From Butyricicoccus porcorum (GTDB taxonomy: Bacteria; Bacillota; Clostridia; Oscillospirales; Butyricicoccaceae), in assembly GCF_002157465.1 (NCBI RefSeq), contig NZ_NHOC01000001.1, positions 211,261 through 275,260 of the forward strand: a stretch of 64,000 bases of DNA, given 5' to 3'. Shown here piece after piece: positions 45,489 through 54,358 of the stretch. The notes under the pieces were generated by a model. It had not been told where the DNA came from, did no database searches, and worked only from the letters and a program-made list of their open reading frames with translations. The first letter of the stretch is position 1, and every line of letters begins with the position of its first letter. A program made the translations under genes and the position numbers.

Positions 45489-46214
45489 ATGAACAATGAA
45501 AATGCCGCATGGTTCCGTCGCGGCATGAAAAATGGCGTGCCGATTGCACTGGGTTATTTTGCAGTCTCCTTTACGCTGGGCATTGCCGCAAAAAATGCCG
45601 GGCTCAACGCCATACAGGGTGCACTTGCCAGTGCGACAACGCTCGCCAGTGCCGGACAGTTTGCAGGCTTCAACGTCATTGCCGCCGGTGCGACCTATGT
45701 CGAAATGGCAGTCATGATGCTCGTCATCAATGCGCGTTATCTGTTGATGTCCTGCTCGCTCAGCCAGAAGCTCGATCCCGATCTGCCGCTTTTCCACCGC
45801 CTGCTCATCGGCTGGGGTATTACGGACGAAATGTTCGGTGTGTCAAGCTGTGTACCGGACAGGCTCAATCCATTTTATCATTACGGCATGATGGCGCTTT
45901 CTATCCCGGGCTGGACGCTCGGCACTGTGCTGGGCATTGTCGTCGGCAACATTCTGCCTGCCAATGTTGTCAGTGCGCTCGGCGTCGGTTTATATGGCAT
46001 GTTTCTGGCCATTATCATCCCGCCCGCACGACAGAATCGTGTCATTGCGGGACTGGTTGCCGTTTCGATGGCGGCGAGCTTTGCCATGGCCAAGCTGCCG
46101 ATGCTGTCCGGTATTTCCTCCGGCATGCGCACCATTATTCTCACCGTCGTCATTGCAGGCATTGCCGCTGTCCTGTTCCCGATTCATGAGGAGGAGGAAA
46201 CCCATGCAGCATAA
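45489..46214 (+). CDS. azlC: AzlC-family branched-chain amino acid exporter subunit
   Basis: The 241-residue membrane protein has the AzlC signature (PIALGYFAVSFTLGIAAKNA, the glycine-rich first helices) and about six helices. AzlC with AzlD exports branched-chain amino acids or analogues. It overlaps azlD by 11 bases. The start follows TCGGAGG. Confidence 0.93.
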   Translation: MNNENAAWFRRGMKNGVPIALGYFAVSFTLGIAAKNAGLNAIQGALASATTLASAGQFAGFNVIAAGATYVEMAVMMLVINARYLLMSCSLSQKLDPDLPLFHRLLIGWGITDEMFGVSSCVPDRLNPFYHYGMMALSIPGWTLGTVLGIVVGNILPANVVSALGVGLYGMFLAIIIPPARQNRVIAGLVAVSMAASFAMAKLPMLSGISSGMRTIILTVVIAGIAAVLFPIHEEEETHAA

Positions 46215-46512
46215 TCCCTATCTGTACATCGCCGTCATGGCAGGCGTGACCTATCTCATCCGAGTGCTGCCGCTGACGCTCATCCGAAAGGAAATCAAAA
46301 ACAAAACCATCCGTTCGTTTTTATATTACGTGCCGTATGTCACACTCGCGGTCATGACCTTCCCCGCCATTCTCGATGCGACGGGCAGTGTGTGGTCAGG
46401 TGCGGCAGCATTGCTCGTCGGCATTGTGCTCGCCTGGTGCGGCGGCAGCCTGTTTCAGGTCGCCGTCACTGCCTGTGCAGTGGTATTCGTGTTGGAGCTG
46501 TTCCTGTGCTGA
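46204..46512 (+). CDS. azlD: AzlD-family transporter small subunit
   Basis: The 102-residue protein has three to four hydrophobic helices and the AzlD pattern (YLIRVLPLTLIRKEIKNKTI). The start at 46204 lies inside azlC and is preceded by GAGGAGGA, which is the usual arrangement for this pair. No terminator is evident before the next gene. Confidence 0.92.
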   Translation: MQHNPYLYIAVMAGVTYLIRVLPLTLIRKEIKNKTIRSFLYYVPYVTLAVMTFPAILDATGSVWSGAAALLVGIVLAWCGGSLFQVAVTACAVVFVLELFLC

Positions 46513-46587
46513 CAGGGAGTTTTTGAATACGAACTGTATAAATTTTTATATAAAATACAAATCTAAGCATTGTAAGGGGGAAACTGT

Positions 46588-48399
46588 GTGAGCCGGCAGA
46601 AGCAGGACGGGGAGCATTACACCCGGTTCAATCGAATATTGAAATCCCGGGCGGTGCAGCTGCTGCTCGACCGCATGGATGACGGCACATATCGGGAATT
46701 CCTCGCCGACTGGCGATGGATTTTTTCGTTTTCTGCAAACTATAAGCGCTCCATTCTGATTTATACGCTGATGGGCATATTCAGCACCTCAATGGGTCTG
46801 GTATCCTCTGTCGTGAGCAAATACCTCATCGACATCATCACCGGCTATCAGATCAACCGGTTGTGGGTACTCGTTGCCGCGATGATCGGCAGCACAGTAT
46901 TCAGCCTTGTCTTTTCCAGCCTGGTCAGCCGCTATTCCGCCCGCCTGAGCATTTCCGTGGGCAACGATATTCAGGCCGAAATTTTTGACAAAATTATGGA
47001 TGCCGACTGGCTGAAGCTCAACGGTTATGCCAGCGGTGACCTGCTCAACCGCTTTAACAGCGATGTCAACACCATTGCAACCAATGCGGTTTCATGGATA
47101 CCCAATGTCATCATCAGCCTGTATTCGTTTTTTGCCAGCTTTGCCGTCATCCTGCATTACAACACGACAATGGCATGGATTGCCTTTCTCAGCGCGCCTG
47201 TGCTGCTGGTCAGCAGCCGGTTTCTCATGCGGAAAAATCGGGAATACCGCAGGCATGTGCTCGAATTGAACAGTGAAATGATGAGCTTTGAATCCGAAGC
47301 ATTTTATAATATCGATACCATCAAGAGCTTCGGTATCATGGGCTTTTATGGCGAAAAATTGCGCAGCTGGCAGAAAAAATACAAAGACTGCAATCTGGAT
47401 TACAATCTGTTCAGCATCAAGATGAATATCTGGATGTCACTGCTCGGTGCCGCAGTCAGTTTTATTGCATTTGCCTATTGTCTGTTCCTGCTGTGGACAA
47501 AATCCATCAGCTACGGCACGATGACACTGTTTTTGCAGCAGCGCGCCAAGCTGAGCAGCGACTTCAATTCCCTCATCGGGATTTTCCCCAGCATGCTCAA
47601 CAGTGCCGTATCCGCACAGCGTGTGCGCGAGCTGCTTGAGCTGCCGAAGGAAGAACACGCCCTGGAAACCACGCACCAGCTGGAGGAACTGGCAGATGAC
47701 GGCTTTACCGTCTGCATGCGCGGCGTATACTTTTCTTATACCGAAAGCTCTTCTGTGCTGACGGACAGCGATTTTCTCGCCTGTCCGAATGAAATTGTCG
47801 CGCTCGTCGGCCCGAGCGGTGAAGGAAAAACCACCATGCTGCGCATGATTCTCGGCCTGATTCATCCGGACGGCGGCACGGCAGTGCTCATTGACAGCAC
47901 GGGAAATGAAATCCCGATGAATGCCGACCTCCGCCGGTTTTTCTCGTATGTCCCACAGGGCAATACGATTGTATCCGGTACCATTGCAGAAAACCTGCGC
48001 ATGGTGCGCGAGGATGCGACAGATGAGCAAATAATTGATGCGCTCAAAATTGCCTGTGCCTGGGATTTTGTCCGCAACCTGCCGGACGGCATCCACAGCC
48101 CGCTCGGCGAACGCGGGCGGCGTGTTTCCGAGGGACAGGCACAGCGCATTGCCATTGCGCGCGCCGTCCTGCGCGACTGTCCGATTCTGCTGCTGGATGA
48201 AGCGACCAGTGCGCTGGATGTCGAAACCGAACGCCGCGTGCTGAAAAATATCATCCAACAGCGTCCGAACAAAACCTGCATTGTCACGACGCACCGTCCG
48301 AGCGTGCTCGGCATGTGCCGTCGCGTCTACCGTGTCAAAAACACCCGCGTCACTGAGCTGGACGAAGCGGAATCCGCCCGTCTGGTACAGGACTGGTAA
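46588..48399 (+). CDS. ABC exporter, fused permease-ATPase
   Basis: The 603-residue half-transporter has six transmembrane helices (about residues 55-330) and a C-terminal ATPase with Walker A GPSGEGKTT, signature VSEGQAQR and Walker B ILLLDEATSALD, plus the switch histidine in TTHRPS. The signature differs slightly from LSGGQ, as in many peptide or lipid exporters. It starts at GTG 46588 after AAGGGGG. It stands alone, so it probably works as a homodimer or with a partner elsewhere. The substrate is unknown. Confidence 0.92.
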   Translation: MSRQKQDGEHYTRFNRILKSRAVQLLLDRMDDGTYREFLADWRWIFSFSANYKRSILIYTLMGIFSTSMGLVSSVVSKYLIDIITGYQINRLWVLVAAMIGSTVFSLVFSSLVSRYSARLSISVGNDIQAEIFDKIMDADWLKLNGYASGDLLNRFNSDVNTIATNAVSWIPNVIISLYSFFASFAVILHYNTTMAWIAFLSAPVLLVSSRFLMRKNREYRRHVLELNSEMMSFESEAFYNIDTIKSFGIMGFYGEKLRSWQKKYKDCNLDYNLFSIKMNIWMSLLGAAVSFIAFAYCLFLLWTKSISYGTMTLFLQQRAKLSSDFNSLIGIFPSMLNSAVSAQRVRELLELPKEEHALETTHQLEELADDGFTVCMRGVYFSYTESSSVLTDSDFLACPNEIVALVGPSGEGKTTMLRMILGLIHPDGGTAVLIDSTGNEIPMNADLRRFFSYVPQGNTIVSGTIAENLRMVREDATDEQIIDALKIACAWDFVRNLPDGIHSPLGERGRRVSEGQAQRIAIARAVLRDCPILLLDEATSALDVETERRVLKNIIQQRPNKTCIVTTHRPSVLGMCRRVYRVKNTRVTELDEAESARLVQDW

Positions 48400-48423
48400 C
48401 CATCTGGGAAAGGAGCACACTGC

Positions 48424-48984
48424 ATGTCCCGCTCACAGGACCCGCTCACCCGGCTGAGCAAATTCATCAGCCTGATTCTGCGCCACCATCCGGAGGCCAT
48501 CGGCATTGTGATCGATGAACACGGCTGGGCGGACACGCAGGAGCTGCTGGACGGCATCAATGCGACCGGAAAGCACCGCATTTCCCTTCCAGTTCTGGAG
48601 GAAATCGTGCGCACGGACAGCAAGCAGCGCTACAGCTTCAGCGAAGACAGGCGCAAAATCCGCGCCAATCAGGGGCATTCCATTCCGGTCGATCTCGAGC
48701 TGTCCCCCAAAATGCCGCCTGCCGTACTGTACCACGGCACAGGGCTGAAATATGTCCCATCGATTGAACGGCAGGGCCTGCTGCACATGCGGCGGCTGTA
48801 TGTCCACCTGTCACGCGACATCGACACCGCCGTGGCTGTCGGCCAGCGGCACGGCACCTGCTTTGTCTATCGCGTGGATGCCGCGCAGATGGCGCGCGAC
48901 GGCTTGCTGTTTTATGAATCGGTCAACCATGTATGGCTGACGGAGCATGTTCCGGCGCGGTATTTACACCCAATTGATGGATAA
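48424..48984 (+). CDS. kptA: RNA 2'-phosphotransferase (Tpt1/KptA family)
   Basis: The 186-residue protein has the KptA motifs: LSKFISLILRHHPEAIGI (catalytic Arg-His), LYHGT and the YVHLSRD and FYESVNHVWLTEHVP segments. The enzyme moves a 2'-phosphate from RNA to NAD+. In fungi it finishes tRNA splicing; bacteria lack that pathway, and the bacterial role (possibly repair of 2'-phosphate or ADP-ribosylation of RNA ends) is open. It follows the ABC gene by 24 bases. Confidence 0.95.
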   Translation: MSRSQDPLTRLSKFISLILRHHPEAIGIVIDEHGWADTQELLDGINATGKHRISLPVLEEIVRTDSKQRYSFSEDRRKIRANQGHSIPVDLELSPKMPPAVLYHGTGLKYVPSIERQGLLHMRRLYVHLSRDIDTAVAVGQRHGTCFVYRVDAAQMARDGLLFYESVNHVWLTEHVPARYLHPIDG

Positions 48985-49072
48985 CCGTAAGAATTTTGAA
49001 AGAAACCCGCAATCTGGCATTCAAATCCGCATGATAGCATAGGTGTCAAAGATCAGAAGGAAGGGAATACCT

Positions 49073-49711
49073 GTGCTGTCAATTGTATCGATATTTGAAA
49101 ATTATCTCGTCGTGCTCCCGGTATATCTGCTACTCGGCTGGCTGCTGTGCCGGTTATACCGCAAACGTGGCATTGCCTATGAAACGGGCTTCATCATAGG
49201 CTGGCAGGTGCTGGCGGTCTATGTATGCGCCGTGTTTTATTTCACAGGCACCGGAGGGCTGGATGACATCCAACGGTTCGGGCTGTCCCAGCTCAGCAGC
49301 GGTTCAGTCAACCTCCTGCCATTGCACGACGGCGGCGGCGCGATGGGCATGGCACTCAATGCGCTGCTGTTTGTCCCACTCGGCATGCTGTTGCCGCTGC
49401 TGTGGAAGGACTGCCGCCGCTGGTATCGCACCGCAGGCGCAGGCTTCCTACTGTCATTGCTCATCGAGCTGAGCCAGCTGTTCAATTTCCGGGCGACGGA
49501 TATTGACGATTTGCTCATGAACACGCTCGGCACACTCGCTGGGTACGGTGTCTGGCAGCTGCTCGCCCGCAGAATCCCCCAGTTCGAGGCGAATGCTGCG
49601 GGAAAAACTGCCTGCGCTGCTGTCGGTAGCCTGTGCACGATGTTTGCCATACAGTTTATCCTTGCAGGCCCTCTGGTTTCCCATATCGCTCTTTCGCTGT
49701 ACGGATACTGA
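49073..49711 (+). CDS. VanZ-family membrane protein
   Basis: The product (212 residues from GTG 49073) has four or five transmembrane helices and the VanZ pattern: NLLPLHDGG, the FVPLGMLLPLLW segment, and ELSQLFNFRATDIDDLLMNT followed by GTLAGY. VanZ-like proteins raise teicoplanin or lipoglycopeptide tolerance in some species. The start at 49073 follows AAGGAAGGG; GTG 49043 would add 10 residues but lacks a site. It is unlinked to other van genes. Confidence 0.88.
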   Translation: MLSIVSIFENYLVVLPVYLLLGWLLCRLYRKRGIAYETGFIIGWQVLAVYVCAVFYFTGTGGLDDIQRFGLSQLSSGSVNLLPLHDGGGAMGMALNALLFVPLGMLLPLLWKDCRRWYRTAGAGFLLSLLIELSQLFNFRATDIDDLLMNTLGTLAGYGVWQLLARRIPQFEANAAGKTACAAVGSLCTMFAIQFILAGPLVSHIALSLYGY

Positions 49712-49781
49712 CTGCACACTTTCCCTGTCCGCGGCACCCGTACAGCCATTCGTGTATCAAATGCCCGAAAGCAATAGCCCT

Positions 49782-49827
49782 CCGCGCCGCCCTGTTGGTG
49801 ATGTTCCCATGGCGGTGCGGTTTTTTT
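49782..49827 (+). terminator. Terminator after the VanZ-like gene
   Basis: 10-bp stem CCGCGCCGCC / GGCGGTGCGG followed by T7. Confidence 0.88.
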
Positions 49828-49858
49828 ACGCGAAAATTCACAAAATTGGTGATATCAC

Positions 49859-49888
49859 TTGAACATTTTTATCAAATGGTTGTATAAT
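49859..49888 (+). promoter_or_regulatory. Promoter of pta
   Basis: TTGAAC (49859-49864), 18-base spacer and TATAAT (49883-49888). Confidence 0.8.
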
Positions 49889-49961
49889 GAAAATACCACC
49901 TGCACCCCGTGCAGAAGCGGTGTCAGTAACGTGTAAATATTTATTTTTGGAGGGAACACCA

Positions 49962-50936
49962 ATGTTTGAGAATCTGATTTCCGTATTGAAGGCAGATCGC
50001 AGAACGATTGTTTTCACCGAGGGTCCCGACCCGCGTATTCTGGAAGCAACCGCACGCCTGCTGAAGGAAGGCCTGATGGATGTTATCCTGATCGGCTCCG
50101 AGGATGAAGTCAAGGGCGCTGCCGCTGTCGGCAACTTCAATATCGAAGGCGCTGAGATCATTGATCCGGCAACCTATGGCGAAATGGACGCTATGGTTGA
50201 GAAGATGGTTGAGCTCCGCAAGGGCAAGATGGATGCAGACGCATGCCGCGCTGCTCTGTCCAAGGGCAACTACTTCGGCACCATGCTCGTCAAGATGGGC
50301 AAGGCTGACGCTCTTCTGGGCGGTGCTACATATTCCACCGCTGACACCGTTCGTCCGGCACTCCAGCTGATCAAGACCAAGCCGGGCAACAAGATCGTAT
50401 CCTCCTGCTTCATTCTGTGCCGCCCTGCAGCGGACGGCAGCGATGAGCTGTATGCAATGGGCGACTGCGCGATCAACATCAATCCGGGCGAAGACGATCT
50501 GGTAGAAATCGCTGTTGAGACCGCACGCACCGCAAAGGCATTCGGCATCGACCCGAAGGTTGCTATGCTGTCCTATTCCACCATGGGCTCCGGCAAGGGC
50601 GATACCGTTACCATGATGCGCAATGCAACCGACAAGGTCAAGGCAACCAATCCGGACTTCGCTGTTGACGGCGAACTGCAGTTCGACGCGGCATTCTCCC
50701 CGGTTGTCGCAAAGACCAAGGCAAAGGATTCCCCGGTTGCAGGCCAGGCAAATACCTTCATCTTCCCGGACATCAATGCCGGCAACATCGGCTACAAGAT
50801 TGCACAGCGTCTGGGCGGCTTCGAGGCATTTGGCCCGATTCTTCAGGGTCTGAATGCACCGATCAACGACCTGTCCCGCGGCTGCAATGCTGAGGAAGTT
50901 TACAAGATGGCGATTATCACCGCTGGTCTGAAGTAA
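49962..50936 (+). CDS. pta: Phosphate acetyltransferase
   Basis: The 324-residue enzyme is a short-form Pta (PTA_PTB domain only): FTEGPDPRILEA, GMLVKMGKADALLGGATYST-like segment, MLSYSTMGSGKGD and the C-terminal FIFPDINAGNIGYK-QRLGG run. It converts acetyl-CoA and phosphate to acetyl phosphate for ATP formation by acetate kinase, which is not in the window. The start follows TGGAGGG. Codon use is more biased than in its neighbours, consistent with high expression. A phosphate butyryltransferase is less likely given the motifs. Confidence 0.95.
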   Translation: MFENLISVLKADRRTIVFTEGPDPRILEATARLLKEGLMDVILIGSEDEVKGAAAVGNFNIEGAEIIDPATYGEMDAMVEKMVELRKGKMDADACRAALSKGNYFGTMLVKMGKADALLGGATYSTADTVRPALQLIKTKPGNKIVSSCFILCRPAADGSDELYAMGDCAININPGEDDLVEIAVETARTAKAFGIDPKVAMLSYSTMGSGKGDTVTMMRNATDKVKATNPDFAVDGELQFDAAFSPVVAKTKAKDSPVAGQANTFIFPDINAGNIGYKIAQRLGGFEAFGPILQGLNAPINDLSRGCNAEEVYKMAIITAGLK

Positions 50937-50957
50937 AAGCATTACCATGAAATCGGT

Positions 50958-50987
50958 ACAGCCGCTGTCCCTCTGGACAGCGGCTGT
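50958..50987 (+). terminator. Hairpin after pta
   Basis: Perfect 13-bp stem ACAGCCGCTGTCC / GGACAGCGGCTGT, without a T-run. Confidence 0.65.
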
Positions 50988-51023
50988 CTGCATCCTGATA
51001 TGAAAATGTGGGGAATGAGAACA

Positions 51024-52022
51024 ATGGGGAGCCAAAAGCCTGTCAGCAGGCGGGAACGCCTGTATGAAATCATCGCCAAAGACCAGGGACAGGACAAATT
51101 CAGTCGGTGGTATGACCGCTATATCCTTGTACTGGTCTGCCTGAGCGTGGTGCCGCTGGTATTCAAAATCTGGACGCAGGGCATTGTCCTGCTCGACCGC
51201 ATTGTAACCGGCCTGTTTATTCTGGACTACCTGCTGCGGTGGATTACGGCAGATTTTGACCCGCGCTTCCGTGGCCTGCCGAACAAGGAAGCATTTTTGC
51301 GCTACCCGCTCACACCGATGGCAATCATTGACCTGCTCTCCATCCTGCCTGTCATCACCACCTTCCGGCTGCTCCGCGGAATGAAGATTTCGCTCACAAC
51401 CTTTTTGCAGCTGCTGCGGCTGATGCGCGTGTTCCGCTGCATGCGTCTGCTGAAGACCATACGGTATTCCAAAAGCTGCATATACATGTACCGCGCGCTG
51501 ATGCGTGAACGCAAAATTCTCGCCATGGTGTTGATTGTCGCGGCACTGTATATCTTTGTCTCCGCAGCGGTGATGTTCTCTGTTGAACCGAATACCTTCA
51601 GCTCATTTTTCGATGCGCTGTATTGGGCAACGGCAACATTGACTACGGTGGGCTATGGCGATATCCATCCGATGACAGCCATTGGGCGCGGCGTGAGTAT
51701 GATCTCCGCCATTTTTGGCATTGCCATCGTCGCCCTGCCGTCCGGCATCATCACCGCCAGCTTTATCGAAGAGGTCAACCGCACACGCTACCGCAATGAA
51801 CGCAAGCTGGAGGCCGAAGTGGCAGAACTGTTGGATGAAATTCGCCAGCTGCGGCAGGAGCAGCGAGAGCGCGGGCTGGAGGAAAAAATCGAACAGATTG
51901 CCGCGCAGGTGCAGCAGGTACAGGATGACCGCGAAACCGATGCGGTATTGTTGCAGGATCTGTCCGAGGATTTGAAAAATGCCCTGTATCATGGTAAAAT
52001 AACCGAGAACAATAACCACTGA
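51024..52022 (+). CDS. Voltage-gated potassium channel family protein
   Basis: The product (332 residues) has six transmembrane segments. S4 is arginine-rich (LLRLMRVFRCMRLLKTIRYS), and the pore has the potassium selectivity filter TVGYGD, so K+ selectivity is well supported. A long C-terminal coiled coil (about residues 255-315) follows, where such channels often tetramerise. GGGGA lies 9 bases before ATG 51024, so this start is preferred to ATG 51000, which has no site. Confidence 0.92.
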   Translation: MGSQKPVSRRERLYEIIAKDQGQDKFSRWYDRYILVLVCLSVVPLVFKIWTQGIVLLDRIVTGLFILDYLLRWITADFDPRFRGLPNKEAFLRYPLTPMAIIDLLSILPVITTFRLLRGMKISLTTFLQLLRLMRVFRCMRLLKTIRYSKSCIYMYRALMRERKILAMVLIVAALYIFVSAAVMFSVEPNTFSSFFDALYWATATLTTVGYGDIHPMTAIGRGVSMISAIFGIAIVALPSGIITASFIEEVNRTRYRNERKLEAEVAELLDEIRQLRQEQRERGLEEKIEQIAAQVQQVQDDRETDAVLLQDLSEDLKNALYHGKITENNNH

Positions 52023-52048
52023 CACTTGTAACTGGAGGAACAAAAGAA

Positions 52049-52501
52049 ATGGCAGTTCACAGTTCTGTAAAGGAATACCACACCCGTGCACACATGGGTA
52101 TGATTGACGTAACCGGCGACTTCCAGCAGGCTGTCACCGACGCCTGCCGGGAATGCGGCATCAAGAGCGGCATTGTCACCGGCTTTACCACCGGCGGCGT
52201 TGCCGCTCTGACGACGCTTGAATTTGAGCCGGGCATGGTAAACCATGACCTCAAGGCGGCAATGGATATCTTTTCGCCGTATACCGATGAGCGTGGCCGC
52301 GTCATCCCGTATGAGCACCACAACACCTGGCATGATGACAACGGCTCGAGCCACATCAAATCTGCACTGCTCAGCCCGTTTATCACCGTGCCGTTCATCG
52401 ACGGCCGGATCACGGTCGGCCCGTGGCAGAACCTCACGCTCGTCGAGTGTGACACCCGCGACCGCCACCGCGAAATCGTATTCCAGGTTATGGGAGAATA
52501 A
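52049..52501 (+). CDS. YjbQ-family protein (UPF0047)
   Basis: The 150-residue protein belongs to the YjbQ/UPF0047 family, some members of which have thiamine-phosphate synthase side activity. It has the histidine-rich active-site segments YEHHNTWHDDNGSSHI and GTWQ-type strand (here VGPWQNLTLVECDTRDR). The ribosome-binding site is GGAGGAAC. Physiological role unclear. Confidence 0.92.
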   Translation: MAVHSSVKEYHTRAHMGMIDVTGDFQQAVTDACRECGIKSGIVTGFTTGGVAALTTLEFEPGMVNHDLKAAMDIFSPYTDERGRVIPYEHHNTWHDDNGSSHIKSALLSPFITVPFIDGRITVGPWQNLTLVECDTRDRHREIVFQVMGE

Positions 52502-52503
52502 GC

Positions 52504-52550
52504 AAACATGCCTGTACTGTCCAAACCGGACGGCGCAGGCATGTTTTTTT
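52504..52550. terminator. Bidirectional terminator, yjbQ / S26 peptidase
   Basis: 11-bp stem AAACATGCCTG (52504-52514) / CAGGCATGTTT (52536-52546) with inner GTCC/GGAC and T7. Confidence 0.88.
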
Positions 52551-52552
52551 GT

Positions 52553-53005
52553 TTATACAGCCCTGTGCCGGAACAAACGCTGATATGCACGCAGAAGAGC
52601 CGGACGCAGCGGAATGACATGAATCCACACGCGGGCAAAAAATTCCCACCAGAAACTGCCCGGCCCAATCCACTTTCCCTTGCGCTGTACCTTCGTGACC
52701 AACGCAAAAATCTGCTCGCGGCGCACCGGGCCTTCGATTTGTGTCTGTGCATCGCCGACGATGTCATAGCCCTCCCGCCGAACGCGGCAGATGCGGTGCA
52801 TGACATATTGTCCTGTGGCGCGCTGGTAAAACACCATATCGCCCGCACGCAGCGCACGGTCAGGTGCCCGGAAGCAGATGCTGTCCCGCCGATGCACGAG
52901 AAACGGAGCCATGCTGTTGCCCGCAACCACCATGCTGACCTCTCGGCCCTCTTCGACCAGACCGCGCAGCATGGAGACATATTCTGTTGTATCGACAACC
53001 TTCAC
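52553..53005 (-). CDS. S24/S26-family peptidase (signal-peptidase-like)
   Basis: The 150-residue protein has a nucleophilic serine in VVAGNSMAPFL and the MHRICRV segment that in SipW-type enzymes supplies the catalytic histidine, so it resembles the Ser-His signal peptidases. A late hydrophobic/aromatic segment (IGPGSFWWEFFARVWIHVIP) may anchor it. GTG 53005 (VKVVDTTEYV) behind AAGGGAGAG is preferred; the upstream frame to 53101 lies in a terminator hairpin. It is not next to an obvious substrate gene. Confidence 0.78.
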   Translation of the reverse strand: MKVVDTTEYVSMLRGLVEEGREVSMVVAGNSMAPFLVHRRDSICFRAPDRALRAGDMVFYQRATGQYVMHRICRVRREGYDIVGDAQTQIEGPVRREQIFALVTKVQRKGKWIGPGSFWWEFFARVWIHVIPLRPALLRAYQRLFRHRAV

Positions 53006-53067
53006 GGCAGGCTCTCCCTTCTTGTTTTTGACTTCCCTATGATAGCACAAAACGCAGGCACAAACAA

Positions 53068-53098
53068 CGCCGTCCGCCGGATTCTCCGGCGGACGGCG
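53068..53098 (-). terminator. Strong GC hairpin downstream of SLH remnant
   Basis: 13-bp perfect stem CGCCGTCCGCCGG / CCGGCGGACGGCG. The minus-strand tail GTTGTTTG is only weakly T-rich. Confidence 0.6.
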
Positions 53099-53267
53099 CA
53101 CAATATGACATAGATTTTGTTATGCCTTCGATACAGTCGCGCGAACCAAAGAACGCAGCCTCTGCACGCGTCAGCGTACCCTTCGGGTTGAGGTTTCCCG
53201 TATTTATGCCGCTCATCACGCCTTCTGAAGCAGCCCACTGCATGGCATTCTGCGCTCGGCCGGACAC
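53099..53267 (-). pseudogene. S-layer homology (SLH) domain remnant
   Basis: A minus-strand frame contains AMQWAASEGVMSGINTGN followed by LNPKGTLTRAEAA. This matches the core of an SLH repeat (W-A-x-x-x-G-V-x-G, then P-x-x-x-x-T-R-A-E). It has no proper start, covers only about half a repeat and then runs into unrelated sequence. It lies directly downstream of the duplicated-domain gene and is probably the tail of a lost surface protein. Confidence 0.6.
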
Positions 53268-53268
53268 C

Positions 53269-53904
53269 CTATGCTTCTGTAATAATCACCGTGAACGGTT
53301 CCGACGCGCCCTGCGGGTCAGCGATATACAGCCGTTCATAGCCGTAGCTGCGGACACATGCGCCATCCGTCACCTGCTCCCAGATGACCGGCGGATGGTG
53401 CATCAGCCGGTTCTGCCGGACAGCAAACGAAATGCCGGACGCGCGCGCCTGTATCGGCGTGCCGTAATGATAGAACAAATGGAAGCTGATCTCTCCTTCC
53501 GGCAGGCCGTCGACGGAGAAATTGTCACTCGAACGATGCTTGTGATCGGACAGGGTGGTCGCCTGGCTGTCGACACGGACAGCAGACTCCACAACAACGG
53601 TAAAATCCTTCTGCGCCCCGCGCGGATTGGCAAGATACAGCCGGTCACACCGCATGCCCGGCGCGGCATGTCCGGAACGGATATCGCGCAGGTAAACCGG
53701 ATCACGGCGCATCGGCTCATCAATCCAGATATCAAACATGACATCCTCTGCCTCGCGCTGTGCAGCCGTGCCATAGTCATAATAGGCGCGGAAAAACAAA
53801 TCCGCATAGCGTCCATACGCTTCCAGCGAAAAGTTTTCACTCGAACGGTGCAGCTCGCCTGCATACAGGCTGTCGGCACTGGTTATTATCGTCTTCGCTG
53901 TCAT
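53269..53904 (-). CDS. Protein with a duplicated unknown domain
   Basis: The 211-residue protein is two copies of one domain of about 90 residues. Shared positions are HRSS(E/D)NFS at the start, Y-x-Y-G-T, an R-L-Y-(L/I)-A-(N/D)-P-(R/Q)-G-A block and FTV(V/I)(V/I)E/TEA at the end, first near residues 19-110 and then 121-211. There is no signal peptide or transmembrane helix, and the domain looks all-beta. I do not recognise a family. A ribosome-binding site (GGAGGGA) precedes the start. The SLH remnant just downstream suggests it may once have been part of a larger surface-protein locus. Confidence 0.8.
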   Translation of the reverse strand: MTAKTIITSADSLYAGELHRSSENFSLEAYGRYADLFFRAYYDYGTAAQREAEDVMFDIWIDEPMRRDPVYLRDIRSGHAAPGMRCDRLYLANPRGAQKDFTVVVESAVRVDSQATTLSDHKHRSSDNFSVDGLPEGEISFHLFYHYGTPIQARASGISFAVRQNRLMHHPPVIWEQVTDGACVRSYGYERLYIADPQGASEPFTVIITEA

Positions 53905-54004
53905 GGAAATCCCTCCTCCTGCCTGACGCGCATATTGTTACATTCCGTATCTCTGTCATACTATTGTACCATGTACGCTGTGCACCGTCAAGCCGCCGGC
54001 AGGC

Positions 54005-54358
54005 TTACTCCTCCAGATGTTCCAGACCTTGGCTCATGATCGTATGCACATGGTCATCCGCCAGGGAATACACGATATTTTTCCCTTCACGGCGGAACCG
54101 CACCAAACGGCTCTGCTTGAGCACACGCAGCTGGTGGGAAATTGAGCTCTGCGTCATGTTGAGCGCCTGTGCAATATCGCCTACGCTCATATCGCTCTCG
54201 ACCAGTACATACAGGATTTTAATGCGCGTGGAATCGCCGAACACTTTGAACAGCTCTGCGAGATCATACAGCTCCTCCTCCGTCGGCACCTGATCGCTGA
54301 GAGAAAAGAAATCCGTGCCCGCCGGCATGTTTTCCAGTTCTTTTTTGTCTACACTCAC
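54005..54358 (-). CDS. ArsR/SmtB-family zinc-sensing repressor
   Basis: The 117-residue protein has a winged helix (ALNMTQSSISHQLRVLKQSR) and, in its last helix, the full alpha-5 metal motif D-x-H-x10-H-x-x-E (DDH...HLEE at the C-terminus). That motif binds zinc in CzrA and SmtB; an alpha-3 CxC arsenic site is absent. It overlaps the upstream HdeD-like gene by 4 bases, and two CobW-type zinc GTPases are divergent from the pair, so a zinc-response role is likely. Confidence 0.92.
   Translation of the reverse strand: MSVDKKELENMPAGTDFFSLSDQVPTEEELYDLAELFKVFGDSTRIKILYVLVESDMSVGDIAQALNMTQSSISHQLRVLKQSRLVRFRREGKNIVYSLADDHVHTIMSQGLEHLEE

Noticed and set aside
49073-49711. VanZ-like gene as a glycopeptide-resistance locus
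   Set aside because: No vanHAX or vanRS genes are nearby; stand-alone VanZ-family proteins are common and not evidence of resistance.
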